From Endothia cerciana (Eukaryota > Ascomycota > Sordariomycetes > Diaporthales > Cryphonectriaceae): a DNA stretch of 64,000 nucleotides. The translations under genes and the position numbers were made by a program. Shown here in pieces: positions 32,911-44,501 of this stretch. The first letter of the stretch is position 1; each line of letters opens with the position of its first letter. Where the stretch lies: NCBI GenBank assembly GCA_026119935.1, contig JALRMH010000028.1, forward strand, positions 124,001 to 188,000, in the 5' to 3' direction. The notes below the pieces were generated by a model that saw only the letters and a list, made by a program, of their open reading frames with translations, was not told the DNA's origin and ran no database searches.

Positions 32911-35900
32911 ACCCACGAGAGAATGTTGGTGAGCGATGATATGGTCGTCCTGTCGTCGCGGGCGCTCCTTTTGCCGAGCATGTACATGCGAGTGGGCCCG
33001 TACAGGCAGCACCCTCGTCCGCGGTATGTGATCTGTCACGTCGTGGCCGGTGGAGGAATCGGAGTAGTCACCATGATGACGGAATGGCCTCCGTTCTGCG
33101 CGTCCCCAGGATTCGATCCTCGGTGTTCCTTACCCCGTACCTTGCTGACATCGTTACTGTGCTCCGTTGACGTTCACTGAGTGGCCTGCCCGTCACATAG
33201 CGGGTCCCCGACTGCCGGCCGAGTGAGCAAGATCGCTAGGTATAAGCCTTGGCCATGGTCGGTTCTCATCTGCGTCGCGCTGCGTTTCTTGCATGCATTG
33301 CATGAGGCACACAGGTGTTGGCGACCCGGGGAGGGCCGGCGGCGGCGGTGATTTGACGAGTACGGCTGCCCAGGTCTGAGGGTATGCAGGTTTTGACGCT
33401 TCGGGCTTGGCCCGCCTATGGAGGAGTGGTGAGGGGTTTGGTCCCGGCTGGGGAAGGGGGGTAGGTAGGTTGTGATGCTCTGCGGATGTGAAGGTCGAGG
33501 GAAGACGAGAGCGAAGAAAGAACGGTCTGGGCTCCAGAACGGTGCAGTCGCTCCCAGCTGCGTACCCGCGAGTAGCGACCCGCGGTGCCTGAGGCTAATA
33601 AACGAGATGAAGGTGAACCCCGGATCTCGGTGCTGAACACCTCCTTGCCCTCTTGCTATTCCCGCGAGGGGTGCGTCCGATGCCTGGTCGCCTTGGGCCC
33701 CCAGGTTCTGCAGACTTGGTAGAGTCCGGGGCCCCAGATGTGGCGTCCCCACTGTGACACTGGGAATACGGGGTACAGGGCAGTATGCTGTGTGCACTGC
33801 TGCTAGTGCTGCTGGGCGACGACGGTTGCCTGTGGATCTGATAACCGCCGCATCTCAACCAGAACAGGCCTTCCTGTGTAACGTTTGACCAGCATTTCGT
33901 GCCCCATGAAAGACAACGGCTCGGGGGTGGCTCTCTCCATGGCCCCATCGAGCCTTGGCCCGTCCCTGGTGCTTGGCGTAAGCTGACTGACAAGACCACG
34001 GCAGCAGTGATACAAGGCAAGCCCCGTGGGACAAGAGGCGCCAGGAAGCTCGACGGCTGTCGCCCTCCAAGGACAGAGCCGGAAGCACAAGGGCTAGTGC
34101 ACGAGTACGAGGGCCCTCCCTCCCCTTCGGCGTGCGTGGCTACGGCTCATCCTCTTCGCGCGCGTGTTCGTGATGACCTGGCCTGCGGACCCGATCCTTC
34201 GGCACCGAGGGCCTGGATAGTGGCTTGCCGACTCAGTAAGCCCTAAGCCTAGCTGTCACGGACGAACATGAAAGCATCACTATCAGAAACCTTGAAACCG
34301 GTACGCGGGGCTATGAGCAAGACACGACTCTCAGTGGTGTCCCGTCGAGACACGGGCATGCAGCGTGCTCAGGCAGGCCCCGCCCATCCCATCAACCTCA
34401 TCAGGTCGATCTGGCGGAGAAACAAGCAGGGATCGACGGGGAGAAGTGAATTAGACAAGATGCAGCATCTAGTTTACCCAGTGCCCAAACCTGTGATCAG
34501 TAACATAACGTTCCCGAGCCGCTCGGAAGGAGTCATGTGTTTCTGGGGCACACCATGAAATAGATGGTGAGCCGGCCGTTGGTGGCCTCGAAGGGCGAAT
34601 TGGAACGCCCGACTGGGTACCACATCCGGATGGGGCCAATGTGAGCTATCATTTGTGCTTTGCCGTTGATCGACAACAGGAGCCTGCTTGAGGGCTAATA
34701 CCATGGAGAGGCGGTGGCCATAAGTTGCCGTGGCTGCTCACGGGATTTGGGGTGGCGAGGACTTTTGGGGAGATTAGCGAGGCGCTACTGTCCTCACAGC
34801 CAGCCAGTTGAGTGTTCTTCGTGTGCGGGTGGCCAAAGGGCAAGCGGACGCGGTGGGGAGCTAGGTGCATGGCACACTGACAGCCATTGCTGCTGCACAT
34901 CAAACAATGAGGGTATCATGAGGTCCGGCGTGGAAGGGTCATGTCCGGGCAGGATGGCAGGGAAACGGAGACACCACAACTGTGCATGGGCAAGCTCGCG
35001 AGGCACGCCATAAAGGACCAGAAAGACACACACGCAGTCAGTAGCGCGTTATGCATCCCAACGCGACAGCAATCGAGATCACGGGGCGAGACTCTGATTG
35101 GGAAGCCCATATAGAGGAGGGAAGGGCTCCACCGGGACTGGCACGGCGGCGGTGACAACACTCTGACTCTGAGACTCGATTCGGTCCTAATGCTCGCCTA
35201 CCATGCTGGGAAAGGCAAGGCGGCCACAGGCCTTCACGATGGCTTCATTCCAAGTAGAGTGTGGCAACACGAGCGGGCGGGAAGGAGGGCAAACGCGGTC
35301 TGCCGTCACCACAGGCAGGGAAACCCGGACGATGCACCCTTGCCTGTGCATGCCCGTTGGCTGCGCCGCTGTGACACACGATCTAATGAGGAATGCCGAA
35401 GCGGCGGCGGTTCGGCCTGGCTGGAAAGATGCCATCCGACGGCGGTCTATGCCGTCAACGACGCGGCCATCGATGTCATCAAACAACTTGCTCAGTGCCA
35501 TCGAGCCTGGACAGATGCAACGCAGCCGAGGCGAGTCGAGCCTAGGGCAGTCAGGACATCGACCTCCGGGGCTCAACGGAAGGAGAGGTGCTATAGGGGT
35601 TTAGTACGACATTTTGATGGCCCTGGGGTCGACACCTCATCAAGGTATGATGCAAGTGAGGCCAAAAGCATCCATCGTGAGATTTTCGTAGCGCTGAAGG
35701 ACCGGCCGGGCCAGACAACCCCCCTTGTGCCACCACCAGGCATCCTTTGTCCCGCAAGGGAGCTGGTCCAGAGCCAATGTCACGATGCTTCTTTGACAGG
35801 CCTTAGGACGGCCCTGGGTGACGGCACCAGTCTCGTCGCGGCTTGGTTGTCTGTCTGGATGCGTCGTAGGCGTAAGGTCTAGCCACTCCAGCTCATGCAT

Positions 35901-38114
35901 ATGTCGCTGTCGTGGCAACCGGTGGGAGGCTGATAGGAGGCCAGACCTCGAGCCAATAAGAAAGAAAGAAAAAAAAAGGGGGAAAAAAAAAAAGGCAGGA
36001 AAAAGGAAAAAGGAAACCATTTCATCGCTATTCTCCACAGCGTGAGCCTCTCGTAACACGGCGGGTCGCCGCAGGAAGCCTTTGTCGACCCTCATGTATG
36101 CTCACAAACATGGGACGACTCAGATGACCTGAAGCAGCAGCGTCATCCCGAAGCACTCGGACCGTCTCCCCCCACCCTCCGCAGGTTCAGGGCAGGCACG
36201 AGAGCGGAGCATCTCTTCCATAGTGTTGTACGCCCGTTGACGGTAGATCTACGTGGCTAAACTAGCCTTGAACCTCCCGGGCCCATGATGAGGCATTGAT
36301 GCGGCCGCGGCGGGATCGGGATGCGCAGGAGACAAACACCGCGAGCTGGAGCTGGAGCTACCGATGGGATGGTAGCGTGGAGAGACGGATGGGGTCCTGG
36401 GTCTGGTCCTGCAGCGAGATGAGAGGGAGGCGAATGCGATATGGCACTACGAGGTATGGTTTCTCTCATCGAAGTTGGAGGGCTACACCGCAAGTGGGGA
36501 GGAGCTGCAATATCGATCCTGCTATGGCACAGGCCTGACAGGCTCCTCTGTAACCAACGGTATCAAGCCGGTTCGATTTCAGGTCCATTCCGGGGGTGGC
36601 CAGGGCAGTAATTTCAAGGTCAAGGTCAAACTGCAGATGGCTCAACTAACGCAGGTTCGTCTGCATGAGGCAGGTATCTGTACCTCAGGTTGATCGACGG
36701 GGCGCTCGTTGACTTTTTTTTTTGCTGCACAGACGGTCTCGTCAGAGGTACACAGCACGACTGGATGGTGATGAAGGCCAGTGTCGCGTGCAGTGCAATG
36801 TGGTGAATGGGCCCGTCACTGGCATCAGAAACAATGGCGCCGTTCTCTCCGGCCTGCCTCCCACGTCTCCCGAGCCTGGTTATCCACCCGCCTGCATTGA
36901 CTCCCAAACCGACTTTGTGCCACGACGAGATGAGACGAGACGAGGCGGCTTGACGGCTGGAGGGCCTGACGGCCTGACGGATCGGCGCTCACTGGATTGA
37001 CCACAACAAGACGATACCACCAAGAAACGCCGAGTGAGCAGCTGCAGAGGGAACCCTGGTCGCCGTTCAGAGCATCTTGCCAGTCACCTGGTGTGGGCCA
37101 TCATGAAGATCGCCATCGACCTCTGCAGATTCAGGGTGGGGCACGCCGGAGGCCGCTAAAGACACAAGGTGCTCTTGATGATCTCACGGCGCGAGCCCGA
37201 ACTTTCGTCATAATGTCGCCATCATTGTGGGCAAGCTGCTTTTGCCCGTGTCCCCACGAGCCGCTCCGGGAAAATGTGGAACCAGGCACTACGGGCCACG
37301 GTCTTTTCTTCTACTATACACGCTATGGTGCTATAATACCACAATGATGTGGTCGTGGGGAATGCTCACTCGTACATCGTGACAAGTGATATATCATTCG
37401 CCTCGTCTGCCCGGGCCAGCCTACTGTACGGACGTACTATGCAGATACCACAGTAGACGACTGGGGAGGCTGGACTCTCTAGTCGCGAAAAAACCGGCCA
37501 ATCATTCTGGGATCGATGGAAACACTCGTGGAGAGGACATGGAATGGGACCATGGCTGGGTGGGTTTTGGATGCAATGCAAGGTACTGACATGATCATGC
37601 CTGACTACGTGGTCATCGCTCCTGTGGCGCCCGACCTCCCAGAGGGAAATACGCCTCTATCGTGCGTATTCCGAAACCCCAGAAGAAGACATGGTACTAC
37701 TTGGACAATATACGGTAGACAGACCTCGGGCTATCGAGATGGTGTCGGTCCTGAACAGCTCATCCGATAGGGTCTGATACCTGTCATCGTTATCGAGCTA
37801 TCTGTCCGTGATGGGGCGAACTCTCCGACGCGTGTGCTCTTCCTGACGGGATGATGAACTGATCTGGTCTCTACCGTAGCAGAGGCCAAGAGATAGACAC
37901 AGCCTCAGCTGCGATGGCTACCTGGTGGTAGTAGTATCCCACCAAACCTTGACTCGTTACTACAGTAGGCGCGTCGGCCCGACGACCAACCCCAACCTGG
38001 CTGTAAGCGAAGTTTAAAAAATAAAAATACGCAGTATGTGAAGATAGTCGTCGATAAGGGTTTCCATCTTTTTAAGGTTGGAGGATTGGGGGCGGGAAGG
38101 GTTTCATGGAAGAT

Positions 38115-38136
38115 GCTCTCTCTCTCTCTCTCTCTT
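38115..38136. repeat. (CT)n microsatellite
   Basis: About ten uninterrupted CT units in non-coding DNA. Confidence 0.85.
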
Positions 38137-39985
38137 CCTCTTCCTACGCGTACAATATGGTACAGCCGCCTTCATTGCGCTCTTGACTTAGAGGATATAC
38201 GGCCCGTGCATCGTTCGTGAATTTGAGACATCTGGAGCAGCCGGGCCCCAGGTCATCGCTTACCGTATGCCGTAATACCATGTAGCCGGCGGCAGGGCAC
38301 CCCCCAAGGATGGGTTGGTTAGCCGCTTGATGAATTTTTTCTACCGGTGGGAGCCCGATCTCGATCCTCTGGAGATACAGGAACCCTCGTCCTCGCTGGT
38401 CGTCGTCAGCACTCCAGCCTTCCCACGGCAGCATTCATCAGTCCTCTTGACAGGCGAGTTTTCCAGTACTGGCACCCCTTGCATCTGCGCCTGCGCCTAC
38501 CTCTGCTTCTGCCATGTACTTTCGAGGGAGGATGCCCCACTTCACATGCACGCCCGAAGAGCAGCACTTAAATCCCTGGACCAATCAGGCCGATATTCTG
38601 GGCCCCACCGCGATAAGCACCCTGAAGACCCATGTATCCCTGTTGCGGTCCCAACGGGGGCCAATGCAACCTAAGAAGCCTCTCCTCGAGAGTCGCCCGC
38701 CCGTCTCAACAGAATTTCTCTCTCGTTTTCTTTTCGTACTATGGTACTCGCAGCAGATGCGTAAACCTGTCTTGGCGGACAGGAGATTCGCCCACACCTT
38801 CTTGCCCAAGGATACAACAGATCGGTGTGGTTGACGTCTTTGGCCACCGGGCGTCTTTGTGTCCAGACCTATGTAGTTCACCCCGGGCGGTTTCCTTCCT
38901 TGTACGGATTGACACCGAGACTTGGGACGGGCTTCTCAAAGGACGCGGTTCCGGTCGTACTATGTTAGTTGACCAAAGCCCGGGTCTTCCTCTGCCGTTG
39001 TCACTCCTATGGTACATGGTATCATCGTAGCCTGGCCAAAGGGGACTTTGTTCCCCCTTCTCGGCCCCGACCACTTGCAAGCTAGTCTCGAACCCGCCTA
39101 ACCCTTCCGCATCGCCCAGTCTATGATGACCTATTTGATCCATGGGCTGCCTATGCTCAAAGGGGGGAGATAAAAGGTTACCGGCTGAGGGGCGTACTGT
39201 GTACTATGGTAGGTGCACGCACCTATCGCTCCCAAGTCCTCAACCGGGTTCGGTGGCCAGGATGCGGCTCACTGTCGTCCGCGCCGGCCTCTCTCAGCTT
39301 TTTCCAGTTCAACACACGCTACTTTCAACAGGCGGGAAATGCCTCCTTCGAGAGGCCGAATGCGGTGGTCCTGAGGCGGTTGGGTGAGCACCAGCTGAAG
39401 ATGTGACAGCAGACTGGGGGGGCCAGAGTGACCTGGTCTCTCTCCCTGGCACATCAATCGGCGACAGTGGCACCATTTCGATGGCCATCGCCTGCATCAG
39501 CATGCATCCCCATCCGGGTACGTACCTACCCAGGTACTCCGTCCCGCATCCTGGGAAAACCCATAATGGCACAAAGCCGCCATATCCTCCATCTCCGGCG
39601 TATCTCGCCTCTCCCTCTTGCCTGGGAACGAAACGCCAGGGCTTTCAATCAGATGCCTGTGCAGCTATCTATGTACATGGTTAGTGCAGCGGTGATGGGG
39701 CTTCCGGACAGCCACCTCGAGATACACCGCACCCCATCTCCCAGCTCAGCCATGGTCCGGGAGTGACCATGTACCAGGTATGTACTGAATAGTAGCGGCA
39801 CAACAGAGGAAGGGCCTCGAGGAGGAGCCAGGCATGGGGCCCGCTGGGGGTTGGAGGTGGGCGACGCAGGGAACCCCCTGCTTCCAGGGTCTCGACCTTG
39901 GGCACTGAGGGGACCACTCAGGTACCCTGGCAGCCTGGTACCGCAGTACGGGCTCCCAGCACACCCTACTGCTACATAGTAGATT

Positions 39986-40015
39986 GGGTGCGGGTACGGG
40001 TACGGGTCACGTACC
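39986..40015. repeat. Short GGGTAC/GGGTGC repeat
   Basis: Three to four copies of a GGGTAC-like hexamer, ending in a GTAC dyad. It is too degenerate and too isolated to call an interstitial telomere repeat (TTAGGG). Confidence 0.6.
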
Positions 40016-40501
40016 TGCCGTGCAACCTGCTTGGCCTGAAGAGCCCACACCCATCCCTCCCCCCTCCAAGGCCAAGTCCTCGCGCCGATTTCTGGGGCGG
40101 GCGGGTTGAACAAAACGGCTACCAATTCCCCTTCGACCCCTCCCACGCACTACAGCACACCCCATCACTGTTTTGATCAGTTCAGATACTGGCCAGTCCA
40201 CTCACCCAACTCCATCCGAAACCTTCAGGCCTTCTCGATCTCGACCAGCGACCCTTGGCAAGACCAGCAACCGCAGCGACCTCTTCTCTCTTCATCGTCC
40301 TCCTCCTCCTCCTGCTGCTGGTCGTCCTCCTTCCCCCCCCCCCCGCCACCACAACCACAACCACAACCGACTCCTTCACCTCCTTCTCTTCTCAATGCCC
40401 CCTGGGCTGGTCGTGATGCCAATTTAGAGACGCCACCTTCCTTTTCTCTTTTGTCATCCTTCCTTTCTTTTTCCTGGTTGAGCCTTTTGCTCTAGCTCAT
40501 T

Positions 40502-40624
40502 ATGTCGTTGTGCAACGACCGCCTCACGTTCACGACCACGTCCACGCTTTACCACAGGCTGAACCCGAACCCACGATCACGACGACACGATGGAGCCACA
40601 ACCACAACCCGACCAGGGTACTAA
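40502..40624 (+). promoter_or_regulatory. Upstream ORF overlapping the kinase start codon
   Basis: A 40-codon frame starts at ATG 40502 and ends at TAA 40622-40624, overlapping the kinase ATG at 40590 in another frame. Ribosomes that use it cannot simply reinitiate at the main ATG, so it would repress translation if it is in the mRNA. The CT-rich stretch upstream (about 40250-40500) fits a 5' leader. Confidence 0.45.
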
Positions 40625-43600
40625 CCGTACACCACCCCAACTCAACACCTTACATCCACACCCGCCATCGCGGACCGCCAACAGCACGCCCGTGTCATCT
40701 CCAGGACTCTTCAGTCCCGTCAACCTCCGCGCTGCAATGTCACTGCCATCTTCACAGTCTGTCTCCGAAAACACGACGCCTGCCGCCCAGAACAGCCCGT
40801 TTCTACATCCTCTGCAGACCCACAAGGTCCGAGAGTAAGTTGCCCCCGGATTTTCTCAGCCCCCCCCCCCCGACAGTGACGTGCCTTTCCCGTGGCTCCT
40901 TTTCGGCGCCATAGAAGGAGGCCCTGAACAAGGCTGGTGTGGGCTGGCTCGCCCATCGGGGCTCAGCTCAAGGGGAGCAATCACGGTCGTCCGCGGCTCC
41001 TTGCGTGACGGAGAGGGAAGACATCGTATCGCTGACATTGAAGTGTATAGGACGCACGTTGCCAATGTCGACAGGGACTACACGACCGGCCGCAAGATCA
41101 TCAATCACTACGAGGTCATCGAGGAGATAGGGCGTGGTGTCCATGGCAAGGTCAAGTTGGCTCGCGACCTCGACACGAACCAGAACGTGGCCATCAAGAT
41201 CGTCCCTCGATTCTCCAAGAAACGTCGGCTCGGCAGGATCACACAGAATGTGTCCCCGTTCGAGAAGACAAAGAGGGAAATCGCCATTCTCAAGAAGATC
41301 AGACACCCCAATGTCGTGGCTCTGCTCGAGGTCATCGACGACCCGGATTATAAGAAGATCTACCTCTGCCTCGAGCATGTCGAATGCGGGGAGGTCGTCT
41401 GGAGAAGGAAGGGCCTCCCGCACATCTGCGCTTTCGAACGTCAACGGATCGAGAGGGAGATGAGAGGGGAAGTGCTCACCGAGGAAGAGGAAAGCTACAT
41501 CCTGAACCTGGAGCGCAGATACAACGTCAAAGAATTGAAAAGAGCCCACATTGCCGAGAAGAACGGCACACAGAACGGACCTTGGAGCCTTGAATTCGGC
41601 CAGGACGATGCCTCGCGAGTTTTGGAAACAGGCGGGTCGGACGCCGAGGCCGCTTGGTCTAGTTCAGGCTCCCCTGCTGCTCAAATGTCTGCACCGCCTT
41701 CGCAGCCTCCATCCAGGACCCAGTCAATGAGATCAATGGCTGGCGGGGTAGTGGAGGCGTCGCCGGTCGAGTATGACGAAGGCGATGGCGAAATGCCGGT
41801 TAATTTTGCGACCATCACTCCAACCAGTGCCCTCGACGGAACCATGTATGGTGCATACGACGATATGCAGTTCCGAGAACGCTCCCCAAGTATGGCCGAC
41901 TCCATCATTTCGCACATGTCTTCCGTCGACTTCAACCCTCACTCGCACGATCCATATGCCGATGATTTCTCTTACGTGCCTTGCTTCACGCTTGACGAGG
42001 CAAGGCGAGCCTTCCGGGACGTCGTGCTCGGCCTTCAGTATTTGCATTACCAAGGGATTGTCCACAGGGATATCAAGCCGGCAAACCTACTCTGGACCAA
42101 GGAGCATAGCGTCAAGATCTCAGACTTTGGTGTGTCTTATTTTGGCAGGCCCATGCGAGATTTCGAGCCCGACGACACCGTCTCCGAATCCGAAGCCCAG
42201 GACTTCGATGACGAGCTCGAGCTCTCCAAGACTGTTGGCACGCCCGCTTTCTTCGCGCCAGAGCTGTGCTACACCGATCTTGACAGCGGGCCACCCCCAA
42301 AGGTATCCGAAAAGATTGACATATGGTCTCTCGGAGTCACCCTTTACTGCATGATATTTGCCAGAATACCCTTCTTGGCCGAGGATGAGTTCCAGATGTT
42401 CAGAAAGATCGCAACGGACAAGGTGTATATACCCAACAGGCGCCTGCGACCTGTCGACCCGTCAACGTCGCCCAAGGCTCTGGCTTTCAGCAACAGGGAA
42501 GTTCGGCCTCCGTATCGCGACGACCATGTACTCGTCTATGAGGACGTCGACGAGAACCTTCGGGACCTCCTTGACAAGATGCTTGTCAAGGATCCCAGGA
42601 AGCGGATTGAGCTGCGTGACATCAAACGACACCCCTGGATTCTCGCAGATATGCCCAACCAGGTTGGCTGGATTGACGATACGGATCCTTTCCGGCAGAC
42701 GGAGGGCCGCAAGATTCAGCTTACCGACAAAGATCTGCACGATGCCGTCGTGCCTCTGACATTACTAGAGCGTGCAAGATCTACCGTCAAGAAGATTGGC
42801 AAATTCATCCAGAGCCGCTCCACAGATCGCAATGAGGGTGTGTCCAGACGGAGAGCCACCAGCAGCGCGGCCAGCTCGGTAGGAGAGAGCCCTGCCCTGC
42901 CCCCAATCATACCAGGCCTACGTGACTTCCGCAGGAAGAGCTTGCGCGGAGATGTCGAATACTTTCCAACCGTGAGGGAGCAACACCACCCCCAGAGAGA
43001 CCACCCGTTGACATACAGCGTGACGGCTAGCCCAGACGAAACCCCACCAGTAGATGATGCGCCGGCCTCGAGAAACCCGACAGCGGTAGGCCACTACTCT
43101 CCTCAACAAGCTCTTCAGGCCGTCGCCGATTTTAATGGCAATGAGGAAGTTACAGAGCGCCAGACGCCCACACCGTCTCGGTACGAGTTTCCGCGGCGGC
43201 GCAGACAGTCGCAATCAATCTCGAACGCCACTCTAGCCCTGCACAACAACATCCTCGAGGCCCGCACTGCTCCCAGCACACCCGCTGTCGAGAGTGCGGA
43301 CGAGCTGTCGAGCGGCCTGCCCAGGAAGGGACGCGAGATCATTGCCTCATCCGAGGATTCTGCCAGATCCCAGTCGGTCGATCGAGCGCTGGTCTTCAAT
43401 TCCCATGACAAACGAGCCGAGCCGAAGGTCGCCGTCAGCACTTTTGTTGCACCTGGAAGTTTCGAGCAGCCGAAAAGGCTCCAGCAGGTGCGGTCTTTGG
43501 AATTCCCTGAGGCCGTGGGCGACAGTCCTCTGCCCTCCCCACTACTCTTTTCCAATCAGGCGATCTCAGCGTATCAGGCTGTCCAACATAAATCTGAGAC

Positions 43601-44501
43601 CACGTTGGATAAGTTTCAAACGGTGGTCAAGATAGATGAGAGGCCGATGACAGCTCACCGTGTCAAGGATTTGGAAGGCAAAACCCCCCCACCCCGAACC
43701 TACAACACCTCGACGGCGGAGTCCTTTGCGCGTGCGCAGCTAATTCAGCGTCGCCGCGAAAGACTTGAATACGAGGAACGGACCCAGCAGCAAGACTTGC
43801 AACCTCCAGCTGAAATTGATCCGGCCAAAGTGCCGTGTCCTCCATCCCCTGACGATGATGGATTTATGACCGGTCAGGCGCCTTCCCGTGACGATACTTC
43901 TAGCGCCAAGTTCTCCTCCCACTCCAATTCTGGTGACGCGATAGCAACGCCGTGGACCAGCCCTAGTGTGATGACTTCCCCGGTTAGCTATACGACCTCT
44001 GCATCCCAGAAGGATTTGGCGGATGCAGTCTTTCGGTCCGACCCTTCTCTCCCAGCCTTACTCAGTGGGGCTTCATCAGTGTCAGCGGAACCTGAGGGAG
44101 AGCCTCTCGGAGTTCCGGCTAGGGTCAATCGGTCGGCTGCCTTCGAGACGACAGATTCCCTTACTCCTCCGGCATTGGGGAAAGAACCGAACGCAGGATT
44201 TCCACTTGAGGACCCAGCGTTTGATCACCAAGAGCAGACTGCGGTTCAGGTTGACGACCTTGAGCCCGATAGCGTGAGCCTCTCAACCGCTACTGCTACT
44301 CCGCTTGCCTCGCGGTCCATTCATGATGGAGACGACAGCGACAGCGACGACGAAGGGATTTTGATGATGGGCCGCCGGCATAAGAAGTCGAACGCGATCA
44401 AAGACTCTCCGAAGCACACCCTTAAACCGAGAAGACGAGGCACGAATGCCTCTGTCGGCAGTACGGATACTGCCAAGAAGGTCTCCTCGCCTGACGAGTG
44501 A
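40590..44501 (+). CDS. CaMKK/Snf1-activating-type serine/threonine kinase (Elm1/Sak1/Tos3/Ssp1 family)
   Basis: Exons 40590-40834 and 41051-44501 give 1231 residues. The 216-nt intron has a GTAAGT donor, a GCTGAC branch-like motif at 41031 and a TATAG acceptor; it joins HKVRE to THVANVDRDY in frame. The kinase domain starts near residue 102: Gly loop IGRGVHGKV (108-116), catalytic Lys 131 (VAIKIV), HRD 420-422 (IVHRDIKPANLLW), DFG 440-442, and APE 484-486 in GTPAFFAPEL. A family-typical long insertion (about 200 residues) lies between the hinge and the catalytic loop. The C-terminal half is long and disordered. Relatives phosphorylate the activation loop of Snf1/AMPK and respond to glucose, calcium and stress. 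Which paralogue this is cannot be decided here. Confidence 0.9.

Larger units (their letters stand above)
29918..40589. other. 10.7-kb gene-poor region
   Basis: No frame here has a recognisable domain, signal peptide or convincing exon chain; the longest (about 230 codons at 30511-31209 minus and 35190-35882 plus) look like chance frames in low-complexity DNA. It holds microsatellites (31053-31096, 32876-32910, 38115-38136, 39986-40015), purine-rich tracts (31370-31410, 35955-36020) and many short GTAC-containing dyads between 37.3 and 40.0 kb. The last 0.5 kb is the leader and promoter of the kinase gene. No transposase, reverse transcriptase, tRNA or 5S gene was recognised. Confidence 0.45.

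Noticed and set aside
33174..33797. 207-codon minus-strand frame
   Set aside because: Pro/Ser/His-rich translation with no domain, typical of chance frames in GC-rich DNA.
35190..35882. 230-codon plus-strand frame in the gene-poor region
   Set aside because: There is no recognisable motif, the amino-acid use is random-looking (rich in Arg, Thr, His, Cys), and frames on the opposite strand overlap it.
36555..36590. Possible tRNA B-box (GGTTCGATT)
   Set aside because: The five-base T-stem does not pair and no acceptor or anticodon arm can be drawn.
39080..39110. Possible minus-strand tRNA T-arm (GGGTTCGAG)
   Set aside because: Stem pairing fails after two bases and no cloverleaf fits upstream.
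39986..40015. Interstitial telomere-like GGGTAC repeat
   Set aside because: The unit is not TTAGGG, there are only three to four copies, and nothing else subtelomeric is near.
40881..41050. Open frame directly upstream of the kinase domain, as an N-terminal extension
   Set aside because: It begins without an ATG and lies inside the 216-nt intron. Splicing from 40834 to 41051 restores the expected HKVRE-THVANVDRDY sequence and a proper ATG.
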